A stretch of 51,708 nucleotides of DNA from Shewanella indica (GTDB taxonomy: Bacteria > Pseudomonadota > Gammaproteobacteria > Enterobacterales > Shewanellaceae), in contig NZ_NIJK01000034.1 in the NCBI RefSeq assembly GCF_002836975.1, positions 1-51,708 of the forward strand, read 5' to 3'. The translations under genes were made by a program, and so were the position numbers. Positions 30,346 to 39,586 of the stretch are shown here, one piece after another (positions within the stretch are counted from its first letter, which is position 1; each line of letters starts with the position of its first letter). Below the pieces are notes generated by a model, which was not told the DNA's origin, searched no databases, and saw only the letters and a list, made by a program, of their open reading frames with translations.

Positions 30346-32706
30346 TTACTTGGGTTTCTTACCTTGGCTTTTACCCTGATTTTTACCCTGAGCATGGCTT
30401 TGTGCATGGCCAAAGACAGGCCTGGCACCGGGTCTGGCTTTGCCACTGCCGGGCTTGGAGCCTTTAGCTGTTGCCACTTTGCCTGTTGTTGTGTGGTCGC
30501 CGCCCTTGCCTTTTCCGGCCTTGTTACCGCCTTTGGCCCCTTCGGTTGGCTTACCCTTGGCGGCTTTGCCGCTGCGCTCTGCAAACTGATTGTCGCTGAA
30601 ACGGGTGAGTCCCTGGCGGCCCTTGTCGGCCCCCTTGCGGTTATGCTTACCGGCCCAGGCTTCGGCGCGGCCTTCCGGGGGCACCAGATGCTGTGGCCCG
30701 GTGCCGATAAGATGCTGTTTCCCCATGGCGATAAGCGCCTCGCGGATCAACGGCCAACCTGCGCTGTCGTGATAGCGCAGCAAGGCCTTGTGCAGTCGCC
30801 GCTGGCGCCCCTTCTTGGCCACCGGCACCTCTTCGCTGCTGTGTTTGACGTTTTTCAACGAGTTCAGCTCTGTGTGGTAGATGGTCGTGGCATTGGCCAT
30901 AGGCGATGGGTAGAAGTTCTGCACCTGATCCAGCTTGAACTTACGCTCCTTGAGCCACAGCGCCAGGTTGAGCATGTCCTCGTCCGTGGTGCCCGGGTGA
31001 GCCGAAATAAAATAGGGGATCAGATACTGCTGCTTACCCGCTTCGGCCGAGTATTGGTCGAACAGCTCCTTGAACTTGTCGTAGGTGCCCATACCTGGCT
31101 TCATCATCTTGGATAAAGGCCCCTCTTCGGTATGTTCCGGTGCTATTTTGAGATAGCCACCCACATGGTGCTTGGCCAGCTCTTTAACGTAACGAGGATC
31201 TTCAATCGCCAGGTCATACCGCACGCCGGAGGCAATCAGTACCTTCTTGATCCCGGGAACATCCCGGGCGGCACGGTAAAGATCTATGGTGTGCTGATGA
31301 TCTGTGTCCAAATGGCCACAAATACCGGGAAAGACACAGGATAAGCGCCGACAGGTCTTTTCGGCCTTTTCGCTCTTGCAGCCGAGACGATACATGTTGG
31401 CCGTTGGGCCGCCGAGATCGGAAATCACCCCGGTAAAGCCGGGCACTTTCTGCTGTATATCTTTAATTTCTTTGATAATGGATTCTTTCGAGCGGCTCTG
31501 GATAATGCGCCCTTCATGCTCGGTTATCGAGCAAAATGAGCAGCCACCGAAACAACCTCGCATGATATTGATTGAGGTCTTGATCATGTCGTAGGCCGGG
31601 ATCTTGGCCTTGCCGTAAACCGGGTGTGGCACCCTGGCATAAGGCAAGTCGAATACCGCATCCATCTCATCTGTGTTGAGCGGCCAGGCCGGTGGGTTGA
31701 CCCAAACACCACGGTCGCCGTGGGGCTGGAACAGGGCTCTGGCACAACCTGGGTTTTGCTCCTGATGCAAAATCCTCGATGCATGGGCGTACAGGTATCT
31801 GTCTTCACTCACCCGCTCGAAGGCCGGCAGCAACACATAGGTCTGCTCCCAGGGCCGTGGCTTGGGTGGCTGCACGCTGATGGGCTTGGGAGCGTCGTTG
31901 TCGAAGATCTTCTTGTCGGATGGCCCGGACAAATTCTGGCAGCCGACATCATCGGCGCCATAGGGATTGGGGATAGGGTCAATTTTATGCAACTGATCTA
32001 TCTTGCGCGAGTCCATGCCGCGCCATTCTGGCAGAGGCTCTTTACGGATAACCGCTGTGCCGCGGATATTCTGCATCTGCGCCATGGTTTCACCCTTGGC
32101 GAGACGGTGCGCCACTTCCACCAGCGGCCGCTCGGCATTGCCGTAGATCAGGATGTCAGCCTTGGCATCAAAAATAACACTGCGGCGCACTTTGTCGGAC
32201 CAATAGTCATAGTGAGCAATCCGCCGTAGGCTGGCCTCAATACCGCCTATGACCACGGGCACCTCTTTAAAGGCTTCCTTACAGCGCTGGGTATAAACAG
32301 TCACGGCGCGATCCGGGCGCTTGCCGCCTTCATTGCCTGCGGTATAGGCATCGTCGTGGCGCAGTTTACGATCGGCAGTATAACGGTTGATCATCGAATC
32401 CATATTGCCTGCAGTGACCCCGAAAAACAGATTCGGCTTACCCAGGCTCATAAAAGCCTCTTTGCTGGACCAATCCGGCTGCGAGATGATCCCCACTCTG
32501 AATCCCTGCGCTTCCAGCAAACGGCCTATCACCGCCATGCCAAAACTGGGGTGATCCACATAGGCATCACCTGTCACCAGGATCACATCACAGCTGTCCC
32601 ATCCCAGTTGTTCCATCTCCTTGCGGGACATGGGCAAAAAGGGAGCCGTGCCGTAACACTCGGCCCAATACTTGGGATACTGAAATAAGCTGGATTCGAC
32701 TTGCAT
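30346..32706 (-). CDS. ygiQ: YgiQ family radical SAM protein
   Basis: The 786-residue protein matches E. coli YgiQ (739) over nearly its whole length by memory, from [19 protein letters not shown] to [11 protein letters not shown]. The radical SAM cluster motif CFGGCSFC is near residue 380, and an N-terminal B12-binding-like domain precedes it. The last 100 residues are low-complexity and rich in Gly and Lys. The function is not established; similarity to tRNA or metabolite-modifying enzymes is inference. Confidence 0.92.
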   Translation of the reverse strand: MQVESSLFQYPKYWAECYGTAPFLPMSRKEMEQLGWDSCDVILVTGDAYVDHPSFGMAVIGRLLEAQGFRVGIISQPDWSSKEAFMSLGKPNLFFGVTAGNMDSMINRYTADRKLRHDDAYTAGNEGGKRPDRAVTVYTQRCKEAFKEVPVVIGGIEASLRRIAHYDYWSDKVRRSVIFDAKADILIYGNAERPLVEVAHRLAKGETMAQMQNIRGTAVIRKEPLPEWRGMDSRKIDQLHKIDPIPNPYGADDVGCQNLSGPSDKKIFDNDAPKPISVQPPKPRPWEQTYVLLPAFERVSEDRYLYAHASRILHQEQNPGCARALFQPHGDRGVWVNPPAWPLNTDEMDAVFDLPYARVPHPVYGKAKIPAYDMIKTSINIMRGCFGGCSFCSITEHEGRIIQSRSKESIIKEIKDIQQKVPGFTGVISDLGGPTANMYRLGCKSEKAEKTCRRLSCVFPGICGHLDTDHQHTIDLYRAARDVPGIKKVLIASGVRYDLAIEDPRYVKELAKHHVGGYLKIAPEHTEEGPLSKMMKPGMGTYDKFKELFDQYSAEAGKQQYLIPYFISAHPGTTDEDMLNLALWLKERKFKLDQVQNFYPSPMANATTIYHTELNSLKNVKHSSEEVPVAKKGRQRRLHKALLRYHDSAGWPLIREALIAMGKQHLIGTGPQHLVPPEGRAEAWAGKHNRKGADKGRQGLTRFSDNQFAERSGKAAKGKPTEGAKGGNKAGKGKGGDHTTTGKVATAKGSKPGSGKARPGARPVFGHAQSHAQGKNQGKSQGKKPK

Positions 32707-32881
32707 TTGAGACTGACCATCAAAGGATTCGACACACGGCAGCCACGCTGCCTCAGGGCCGCGGAGTATAACAGGCTAACCGGGTTAAGTGTGACTGATT
32801 TTTCACCAACTGCCGACTATTTATCCCCCTTGCTTGTGCCTGCAAGCCAAGGCCCTACTTGGATTGTGGCTTCTCTCGGGT

Positions 32882-33286
32882 TCAAAGCAGCAAGCGCCCC
32901 ACATACTGCCAGAGGTTAAACAGCGCCAGCACGAGTATGCTTATCCAGGTGAACAAGGTGCCGAGGAATCGGCCCGGGTGGTAACCGCCCTTGCCTTGGG
33001 TCAGACCTATGGCATGCAGCAATCTGGCCACCAGCCAAATCGTCCCCAGTAGATGTAACCAAACGCCGGCCATGCCGTTGGCTTCGGCCAACACCAAAAG
33101 CAGCAAGGCTATCGGGGCATTTTCCAGCAGGTTACCGTGTACCCGGTTGGCCAGATACAGTGCATCGTTGCCGCCATCACCCAGGCCTATCTTGTAAGCA
33201 CGGCGCAGCCCTACCACCCGGTAAGCCAAAACCAAGACCAAAAGTCCCGTCAAGGCGGCATAAAAACCCGATATAAACAATGACAT
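32882..33286 (-). CDS. MAPEG family membrane protein
   Basis: The 134-residue protein has four hydrophobic helices and the MAPEG pattern RVHGNLLENAPIALLLLVLAE plus WLVARLLHAIGL. It resembles the YecN-type bacterial subgroup. Eukaryotic relatives handle glutathione and eicosanoids; the bacterial role is unknown. It is monocistronic and divergent from the exporter gene downstream. Confidence 0.88.
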   Translation of the reverse strand: MSLFISGFYAALTGLLVLVLAYRVVGLRRAYKIGLGDGGNDALYLANRVHGNLLENAPIALLLLVLAEANGMAGVWLHLLGTIWLVARLLHAIGLTQGKGGYHPGRFLGTLFTWISILVLALFNLWQYVGRLLL

Positions 33287-33489
33287 AATTTCAAACTCTC
33301 CTTTTTAACCTTCTCTATTCAGCCCCTATTGGCCCCATAAAATCCAGGTGTGCGCATCAACCTTAACGCAACAAGCTTGCACTTAAGCTCACATAAAGGA
33401 AATAATTTTTAAAATGTCATTAACCGGATTCAGCCCCCTTGCTGTAGAATCCGCGCGGGCAAAAAACCGTCCGTCCAACCAAGGGCACA

Positions 33490-34722
33490 GTGGGAAACCG
33501 AGTGGATAATCAAGAATTCATTGAAAAGCGCCGTTTTATCATCAAGTTGGGTAAGGCTCTGCATAAGTTCGGCACTCCGGCTTATCGGCTCGAAACCCAC
33601 TTGCAGACAGTGGCCAAGACGCTCGGCATCGAAGGCTATTTTCTGATCTCGCCCACTTCGATGACCTTTGTGCTGCAGCACGACACAGATCAGGAATACA
33701 ACCATGTTGCCAGGGTCAAACCCGGCGAGCTGGATCTGGGGTCGCTGGCCCGCACCGACGCCTTAGTGCAGGAGCTGAGCCTGGGGCAACGCAGCCTGAG
33801 TGAAGCGCTGGAACGGCTGGATGAGATAGCCAACAAGCCCAATCCCTATGGCCCCATGTTAACCCTGGGCGCCTTTGGCACCTCGGCCGCCGCCTTTGCC
33901 ATGCTGATGGGCAGCAGCTGGAATGATGTGTTCTGGTCGGCCTTGATAGGCATGTTGGTCTATGGCTTGGTATTCAGCGCCGAACGCTCGCGGCGGATGG
34001 CCGAACTGCTGGAGCCTTTAGCCGCCATGCTGGCCGGTTTCGCCGCCTGCGGCCTGGCGCAACTGGATGCCGGGCTGAATATCCCCGTGGTGGTACTGTC
34101 GGGGATCATCGTCTTTATTCCCGGCCTGGCGCTGACCCTGGGCCTGGCCGAACTGGCGGCAAGGGATCTTATGTCAGGCACCATGAGGATCATGGATGCG
34201 GTAATGCTGCTATTCAAACTCTACTTCGGCGCCGTACTCGGCGTGGCAATAGGCAATGCCCTGTTCGGAGAATCCCTCTATATCGAACCCATGCCACTGC
34301 CTCGCTGGGCCATCTGGTCGGCGGTGCCCATCCTCTCCATGGCGCTGGTGTTTATCTTCAAGGCCAGGCTCAAAGATGCCCCTTGGGGCGTACTGGCGGG
34401 TATTGTGGCCTTCTTCTCCGCCATGTTCGGCGGCCTCTATCTGGGGGATTCTCTGGGGATCTTCTTCGGCGCCCTGGCCGTGGGTATTTACGCCAACCTG
34501 TTTGCCCGCTGGATGAAGGCACCGGCCTCCATCGCCCTGCTGCAGGGGATAGTCATCCTGGTGCCTGGCTCCAAGACCTATATCGGCCTCAATGTGCTTA
34601 TCTCGGGTGAAACCATGTTGAACCAGTCGCATCTGGGGTCGCAGATCTTTCTGATATTCATGTCACTGATCGCCGGGCTCATCTTCTCCAACGTGGTGGT
34701 GCCGCCGAGAAACACCCTCTAA
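33490..34722 (+). CDS. threonine/serine exporter, ThrE type, single-chain
   Basis: The 410-residue protein has a cytoplasmic N-terminal region (about 110 residues, with KLGKALHKFGTPAYRLE) and about ten transmembrane helices. The two halves match the ThrE domains that are split into YjjP and YjjB in E. coli. The membrane motif VVVLSGIIVFIPGLALTLGLAELAARD and the second-half GIVILVPGSKTYIGL are typical. The start is a GTG at 33490 with AAGG before it; GTG at 33502 is also possible. It exports threonine or serine (family knowledge). Confidence 0.85.
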   Translation: MGNRVDNQEFIEKRRFIIKLGKALHKFGTPAYRLETHLQTVAKTLGIEGYFLISPTSMTFVLQHDTDQEYNHVARVKPGELDLGSLARTDALVQELSLGQRSLSEALERLDEIANKPNPYGPMLTLGAFGTSAAAFAMLMGSSWNDVFWSALIGMLVYGLVFSAERSRRMAELLEPLAAMLAGFAACGLAQLDAGLNIPVVVLSGIIVFIPGLALTLGLAELAARDLMSGTMRIMDAVMLLFKLYFGAVLGVAIGNALFGESLYIEPMPLPRWAIWSAVPILSMALVFIFKARLKDAPWGVLAGIVAFFSAMFGGLYLGDSLGIFFGALAVGIYANLFARWMKAPASIALLQGIVILVPGSKTYIGLNVLISGETMLNQSHLGSQIFLIFMSLIAGLIFSNVVVPPRNTL

Positions 34723-34878
34723 ACACAGCTGCCGTGGGCATTAGCGCCGGGAAAAGATAGTTTATTACAAGCTAAATCATTACTTTATTTCGCCAGCCTT
34801 CTTGACTAACCGCCTATTCGGTTGTGTTATTGAAGTGTGAATATCAGCCCGATATTCACTACCGAGAGGAGGCAGTCT

Positions 34879-36528
34879 ATGGCAACAAGCCGCAGTGTCT
34901 TGCTTCTGGCAACCCTGTTTGCCAGCCTCTCCGTTTTGGCCGAAACCGGCACCGCAGGCGATGGCATCACCTCGTCTTCCCAAGGCCAAAATCCACTATC
35001 TGAGCGGTTCAAGGTTGGCAAAATTGTGGTGGTCAGCAACCCGATTTTCGACGAGTCTGCCAAGAATGCCATCTTCCTGCACAATTGGGCCAACGCCTTG
35101 CATATCAATACCCGGGAGTCGGTGATCCTTAATCGCCTCAGTATTCAGGAGGGGCAGGAAGTGACCCCAAGGCAGTTGGAAGAAGCGCAGCGAATTCTTA
35201 GGCGTGAGCCCTATCTCAGAGACGCCAGGATCTCTGTGGTCAAGGCCGACCCGAGTGCCGATCAACAGCCTGATGGTGAAACCCTGCTGGTAGAAACCTG
35301 GGATCAATGGTCGCTGCTGCCCACCATCAGCCTGGGACGCAGCGGCGGCAACAACAGCTTCTCCGTCGGGTTGAAAGACGACAATATTCTGGGTCTGGGG
35401 ATCCGCACCCGTTTGAAGTACCAATCCGACGAGGACAGAACCGGCTACAAAGTCGCGTTCGAAATGCCGCTGAACATCATCAAAAATGCCACTGTGGCGG
35501 CCAACTTCTATGACAACAGCGATGGTCAGGCCAAACAGCTGTATTTCGACAAGCCTTTCTATACTCTGGACGACACCCGCGCCTACGGCGCCGAGTATCT
35601 GGATGAAGACAGAATCGACACCATTCGCCAAAACGGCCTCGACATCAACGAATTCAATGAAGAGCTCCGCTATCGTAACCTCTACTGGGGCTTTATGTTC
35701 GCCAAAGAAAACCAGAGCCGGCAAAGATTACGCCTTGGAGTTACCCAGGATAAGCACAGCTTTTACGCCCTGCCTCAATACCCGCAGCAGCCCTTGCCTC
35801 AGGACAGAGACTTTCTCTACCCCTGGGTAGAATGGGAGTACTTGCAGGATGACTTTCGGGTACTGACCAATATTCACCTGGTCAACTATAACGAAGACTT
35901 CAACCTCGGCTGGCATCACAGCGTTAAACTGGGGCTGGAAACCAAAGACAGTGATAGCCTGGGTTATCACCTCAACTGGCGCAGCAGTCGCGGCTATTTT
36001 GAGGGTAAGGAGCTGCTGTTGCTGGCATTTGGCGGTGAAGCCACCCTGGCCACCCGGCAACGGGACTTTTATCAAGTGAATGTTGCCGCCGAGTATTTCT
36101 ATAAGTTCACCCCCAAGTGGACCGCCTATTCCAAGGCGCGGCTGTCCAACTCCAACAACAACTATATCGACCGTCCCTTTGCGCTGGGGGATGAAACCGG
36201 CATTCGCGGTTATCCCAACGACTACCAGCACGGTGACAATCAATGGCTGCTGACCGGCGAAATCCGCTATTACCCCAATATCAACCTCTACCAACTGGCA
36301 GAATTGGGCTGGGCCGCCTTTATCGATGTCGGTCAGGCCTTTGGTGGTGCCATGGCCAATGACAACGAAGTCTCAGGCCCCATAGGCTCTGTCGGTATAG
36401 GTGCCAGAATCTACTCTTCCCGCTCCAGTTATGGTCATGTCGCCCATATCGATTTCAGCGTGCCCTTTACCCGGGGCGATGAAGTGGACGGCTGGGAATG
36501 GCGCTTTCAAGTGAAGCAGAGTTTCTAG
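34879..36528 (+). CDS. Omp85-like outer membrane protein with one POTRA-like domain
   Basis: The 549-residue protein has a signal peptide (MATSRSVLLLATLFASLSVLAE), a POTRA-like domain near residues 35-130 (KVGKIVVVSNPIF, RQLEEAQRILRREPYLRDARI) and a C-terminal beta-barrel of about 16 strands ending VKQSF. The barrel carries the Omp85 surface motif GIRGYPN. It probably belongs to the short BamA/TamA-like or ShlB-like group; its substrate is unknown. GAGGAGG precedes the ATG at 34879; the frame is open to 34837. Confidence 0.85.
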   Translation: MATSRSVLLLATLFASLSVLAETGTAGDGITSSSQGQNPLSERFKVGKIVVVSNPIFDESAKNAIFLHNWANALHINTRESVILNRLSIQEGQEVTPRQLEEAQRILRREPYLRDARISVVKADPSADQQPDGETLLVETWDQWSLLPTISLGRSGGNNSFSVGLKDDNILGLGIRTRLKYQSDEDRTGYKVAFEMPLNIIKNATVAANFYDNSDGQAKQLYFDKPFYTLDDTRAYGAEYLDEDRIDTIRQNGLDINEFNEELRYRNLYWGFMFAKENQSRQRLRLGVTQDKHSFYALPQYPQQPLPQDRDFLYPWVEWEYLQDDFRVLTNIHLVNYNEDFNLGWHHSVKLGLETKDSDSLGYHLNWRSSRGYFEGKELLLLAFGGEATLATRQRDFYQVNVAAEYFYKFTPKWTAYSKARLSNSNNNYIDRPFALGDETGIRGYPNDYQHGDNQWLLTGEIRYYPNINLYQLAELGWAAFIDVGQAFGGAMANDNEVSGPIGSVGIGARIYSSRSSYGHVAHIDFSVPFTRGDEVDGWEWRFQVKQSF

Positions 36529-36596
36529 GCTGACTTTGCCACCCCAGCGGCAAACTCTGCACTAAACTTGAAGGGTCACAGCAACCTGGAGCTGAC

Positions 36597-36824
36597 ATGA
36601 AAAAACTCCTTTCCTCTGTGCTGCTCGGCCTGTCGTACCTGATATCGGCACAGGCAAGCACGTTGAAAATCGCTTTTTTTGATTTTGCGCCATACAGCTT
36701 TCAGGAAGAAGGAGAACTCAAGGGCGTCATGGTAGAGATGACTCGCCTGGCCTGCCAGCGCTGGGAGGAAGGCTGCCAACTCAAGCTGTGGCCCAATGGC
36801 AGCCTGAGCAAGCCCAAGCCATGA
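36597..36824 (+). pseudogene. periplasmic solute-binding protein, 5' fragment
   Basis: Only 75 residues remain: a signal peptide (MKKLLSSVLLGLSYLISAQA) and the start of a family 3 solute-binding fold (LKIAFFDFAPYSFQEEGELKGVMVEMTRLAC). The sequence breaks off at WPNGSLSKPKP and nothing of the other 150 or more residues follows. It is convergent with the original rnpB terminator. Confidence 0.75.
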
Positions 36825-36851
36825 ACATTCCACTCGAGTAGAAAAGCAAAA

Positions 36852-36877
36852 GGCCGCCCGTGATAACACGGGCGGCC
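36852..36877 (-). terminator. original rnpB terminator, now separated from rnpB by the island
   Basis: GGCCGCCCGTG (36852-36862) pairs perfectly with CACGGGCGGCC (36867-36877) around ATAA. On the minus strand it is followed by TTTTGCTTTTC. It lies eight bases from attL, where the rnpB 3' end would be if the island were removed, as in other gammaproteobacteria. It also ends the convergent plus-strand transcript. Confidence 0.8.
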
Positions 36878-36885
36878 TCGTTTTA

Positions 36886-36908
36886 TTTGGTGAGTTGGCC
36901 GATAAGCC
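36886..36908. other. attL: copy of the rnpB 3' end
   Basis: The site begins TTTGGTGAGTTGGCC, then G, then ATAAGCC. It repeats 42012-42034 in the same orientation with one mismatch (T for the central G). It marks the left end of the integrated island. Confidence 0.85.
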
Positions 36909-37324
36909 CACTCCCTCACAGCAAATCAGTTGATTACAGGGGATTTCAGGGGCATTCACAGCCCCTTTTGTTACACAGTTTGTAGCACACCTTTCAACGC
37001 TATCTGTAAGCCTGACAAAAATCAACGGGATCTGAACAGCGGCCTTCGCTAGGCCTTCAATTTTCAAATCGCCTTACCGGGTCAGAAACCACCACCTCTG
37101 GCTTATAGCTGTGGTTCTAGGACTTTACCTAGTCTAAAACTTCAGCACACAACACACATCTAATCAATGTATGACTCATATAAATCAGCCAGATACAATT
37201 CAGAAGACAGGGAATCTGAAGTTTGCTAGATTCTCGAAACTTTACATCTCATAGACTACGGCACTGAAGTTTTCGATGAACTGTGAAGAAAAGAATTCAC
37301 CAATAAATTAGGAGTAAGTGGTTG
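36909..37324. other. island end without a gene
   Basis: No gene was seen. GGGGC (36949-36953) and GCCCC (36961-36965) form a short stem followed by TTTT, a possible terminator. CTGAAGTTT occurs twice at about 37217 and 37264. The region may hold integrase arm sites and the promoter of the downstream gene; nothing more can be supported. Confidence 0.5.
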
Positions 37325-38779
37325 ATGGCGACACCGAAGTCAGGACTAACACACAAGTACAAATTGGAGCATAGATTTGCCAACTTTGGTTCATCAATCA
37401 GAGCAATGACCATCAATGGGTTCAGAGGAATCGATGGATTAGAAGTCCAATTCAACTATCCTGTAGTTGCGATTTCTGGACTAAATGGAGCAGGAAAAAG
37501 CACCTTAGGACAAATTTGTTTAAGTGGATATAGACAACCTTCTGATGCTCCAAAGTCATACAAACGCTTCTATGTTCGAGACTTTTTTCCAGCCTCTGCA
37601 GCTGACCCTAATCCATTCAAGGCCGACGCGAGCATAGTTTTCCACTACGAAACACCTGATGTTAATGCACCTCAAGAGCTCACTGTTAAGCGGAACCAGA
37701 AGGAATGGAGCGGCTACAAACGTCAACCCAAAAGGCATTGTTACTATATTGGCTTTACCGTTTATATTCCTAAGGTTGAACGGAAAGACCTCAGTATTTA
37801 CAAAGGTAGCTCCTTCGCATTAACTGAGCGACGTGACATTCCCGACGAAACAAAAATAAAAGTAGGTAGAATCCTCGGTCAACAGTACGAAGAACTTCAC
37901 TTCCAAGGAATTCGTCACGGAAAACACCAAGCAGAGCTGGGCATAGCCGCTAGGTTTGGCGCTAGTTACTCAGAGAATAATATGGGCTTTGGGGAAGGAA
38001 GAACATTCTACATAGTAGATCTTCTTGAAAGTGCCCCAGACAACAGCCTTTTCGTGATTGAAGAACCTGAAACGTCTCTCCACGAGCATGCTGAGTATGA
38101 GTTGGTAAAATATCTGCTGGATGTATGTGATCGCAAAGGGCATCAAATTGTCTTCACTACTCACTCTGACACTATGCTTAGTGCATTGCCGCCAGAGGGC
38201 AGAATTCTTTTACACCGCAACTTTGATGGGGTGAAATCTTATGAGGGACTGTCATCCACCAGAGCAAGATCGATATTTACCCTTGGCGCAGTAAAATCAC
38301 TCGCAATTTTCGTTGAAGATGAGTTTGCGGTCGATATGCTAACAAAAATGCTCAGAAACTCAGCTCCCGAATTGCTTGCTGCGGTATTTATCGAAAAAAT
38401 TGGAGATACTAAAGCCGTTCGCAATGCGTTAAAACTGATGGATCAGATAAAAAAACCCTGTATTGCTGTGCGAGATGCAGATAAAGGAGCCGCTGAAGGT
38501 GAGAGACTTTACTCATTTCCTGGTCAGCTAGCACCAGAGAAAGAGGTCTATAATAATGGGGCTGTTCTCGCTTACCTAGAACATACATATGGTTTGGATG
38601 TTCACAATGTTCTTGCGTTGCGAGGGGTAACTAACCACCATGGGTATACCAAGTGCTTAGCTAATGAGATTTCAATGCACCCAATCGTTTTGAGAGATGA
38701 AGTTATACGTATCTACCTAGATAATATTGGAGCGGAGTCTTACAAGCACATTATTGATGCAGTCAAAGCCAATACCTAA
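37325..38779 (+). CDS. OLD-like ATPase with TOPRIM nuclease domain
   Basis: The 484-residue protein has an ABC-type ATPase head: Walker A GLNGAGKST (residues 52-60), a signature-like GFGEGR (221-226), Walker B LFVIEEPE (242-249) and the histidine switch TTHSD (278-282). A C-terminal TOPRIM follows, with E331 (FVEDEF) and D384/D386 (VRDADKG). Proteins built this way cleave DNA and include phage P2 OLD and the Gabija GajA subunit, both phage-defence proteins. No UvrD-like helicase is adjacent, so it is not Gabija. It is shorter than P2 OLD. AGGAG precedes the start; a TTG at 37322 is possible. Confidence 0.85.
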   Translation: MATPKSGLTHKYKLEHRFANFGSSIRAMTINGFRGIDGLEVQFNYPVVAISGLNGAGKSTLGQICLSGYRQPSDAPKSYKRFYVRDFFPASAADPNPFKADASIVFHYETPDVNAPQELTVKRNQKEWSGYKRQPKRHCYYIGFTVYIPKVERKDLSIYKGSSFALTERRDIPDETKIKVGRILGQQYEELHFQGIRHGKHQAELGIAARFGASYSENNMGFGEGRTFYIVDLLESAPDNSLFVIEEPETSLHEHAEYELVKYLLDVCDRKGHQIVFTTHSDTMLSALPPEGRILLHRNFDGVKSYEGLSSTRARSIFTLGAVKSLAIFVEDEFAVDMLTKMLRNSAPELLAAVFIEKIGDTKAVRNALKLMDQIKKPCIAVRDADKGAAEGERLYSFPGQLAPEKEVYNNGAVLAYLEHTYGLDVHNVLALRGVTNHHGYTKCLANEISMHPIVLRDEVIRIYLDNIGAESYKHIIDAVKANT

Positions 38780-38870
38780 GTTGTAGTGGTTCAGACCTGA
38801 TTTTGACAGAAGCCCCGCACCATGCAGGGCTAAAAACAACATCTATCAACAGCTTTTAGCCAAGCTCACC

Positions 38871-39227
38871 CTACGCTTTCGCTCTTCTGATTTTCAGCTT
38901 TTGCATGTTGATGTAGGCTACGCGCCGTGTTTGTTCTCCCAGAGATGCGATTTCCTTTGAAAGGTAATCAGCTACTCCCAAGTTGATAGGAAGCCTCCTA
39001 CAGAGGCAGTCAACTCGTTCTTTGGTCCCATCCGGACGGGTATACTTCACATCTCTTTTGAGCCATGTATTAAGCCAGTAAGTTTGACTTAATGAGGCCT
39101 CATAGGATTCCGGAGGCAGACCAATGTCTTCTGTCCCCGATTCGATCTCAAACAAATCTCGTGCGACACCGACCAATGGCACAATCTCTGTGTAATCGCA
39201 CTGTGCCACAACGCCAGTCACACTCAT
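38871..39227 (-). CDS. unknown small island protein
   Basis: The 118-residue protein is soluble, with two cysteines close together (DCLC) and a basic C-terminus (KLKIRRAKA). No family was recognised. The ATG at 39227 (residues MSVTGVVAQC) is directly after a perfect palindrome and a strong terminator that ends the upstream pair, so it needs its own promoter or read-through; a TTG at 39245 lies within the palindrome. It is convergent with the nuclease gene. It could belong to either neighbour's system. Confidence 0.55.
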   Translation of the reverse strand: MSVTGVVAQCDYTEIVPLVGVARDLFEIESGTEDIGLPPESYEASLSQTYWLNTWLKRDVKYTRPDGTKERVDCLCRRLPINLGVADYLSKEIASLGEQTRRVAYINMQKLKIRRAKA

Positions 39228-39229
39228 GC

Positions 39230-39247
39230 TTTTGGGTATACCCAAAA
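39230..39247. promoter_or_regulatory. 18-bp perfect palindrome before the unknown gene
   Basis: TTTTGGGTATACCCAAAA is its own complement. It sits two bases upstream of the ATG of the 38871-39227 gene and overlaps the T-run of the preceding terminator. The place suggests an operator for repression of that gene. Confidence 0.6.
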
Positions 39248-39276
39248 AAAAGAACCACTCATAAACGAGTGGTTCT
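39244..39276 (-). terminator. terminator of the GHKL/STAS-like gene pair
   Basis: AGAACCACTC (39251-39260) and GAGTGGTTCT (39267-39276) form a perfect 10-bp stem. On the minus strand it is followed by eight T residues. It lies 23 bases after the stop of the STAS-like gene. Confidence 0.9.
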
Positions 39277-39298
39277 CTGTGACACTTTCAGGATGCGT

Positions 39299-39586
39299 TT
39301 ACTCTGCTACCCTTTTTTTAATTACATGCATCAGAATCGACTTAGTTGATGGCGATACGTTTATCAGCTTCACCCTATTTTTAAAGCTATCAAAACCTAA
39401 CTCTTTGGCAACCAAGCCAATCAATTCATCAGCGAAAGACGGGCTTACACTCGATTCTTCAAAGTCGAGAATCACGTTTTCCCCGTGAGCCAACCTGTTC
39501 AAGAGCACTTGCCGGGCTGAAGCTCCCGTCTTACGCGTTGCTAAAGTATGAAACTCACGAGGAAGGCTAATTAAAGATGTCTCCAT
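39299..39586 (-). CDS. STAS-like DUF4325 protein
   Basis: This 95-residue protein has the DUF4325 signature: GENVILDFEESSVSPSFADELIG (residues 35-57), a strand-loop-helix like the anti-anti-sigma STAS fold, then a helical end (FKNRVKLINVSPSTKSILMHVI). The serine-rich loop is where STAS proteins are phosphorylated by their kinase partner; whether this happens here is unknown. The ATG overlaps the upstream ATPase gene by 20 bases, and GGAGGA (39595-39600) gives it a strong ribosome site inside that gene. A strong terminator follows. Confidence 0.82.
   Translation of the reverse strand: METSLISLPREFHTLATRKTGASARQVLLNRLAHGENVILDFEESSVSPSFADELIGLVAKELGFDSFKNRVKLINVSPSTKSILMHVIKKRVAE

Noticed and set aside
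36949..36969. Second terminator near attL
   Set aside because: The stem is five base pairs with four T residues and no gene lies upstream on the plus strand; too weak to list separately.
37325..38779. Assignment of the nuclease gene to Gabija, PARIS or Septu
   Set aside because: No UvrD-like helicase, separate TOPRIM gene or HNH partner is adjacent, so only OLD-like is supported.
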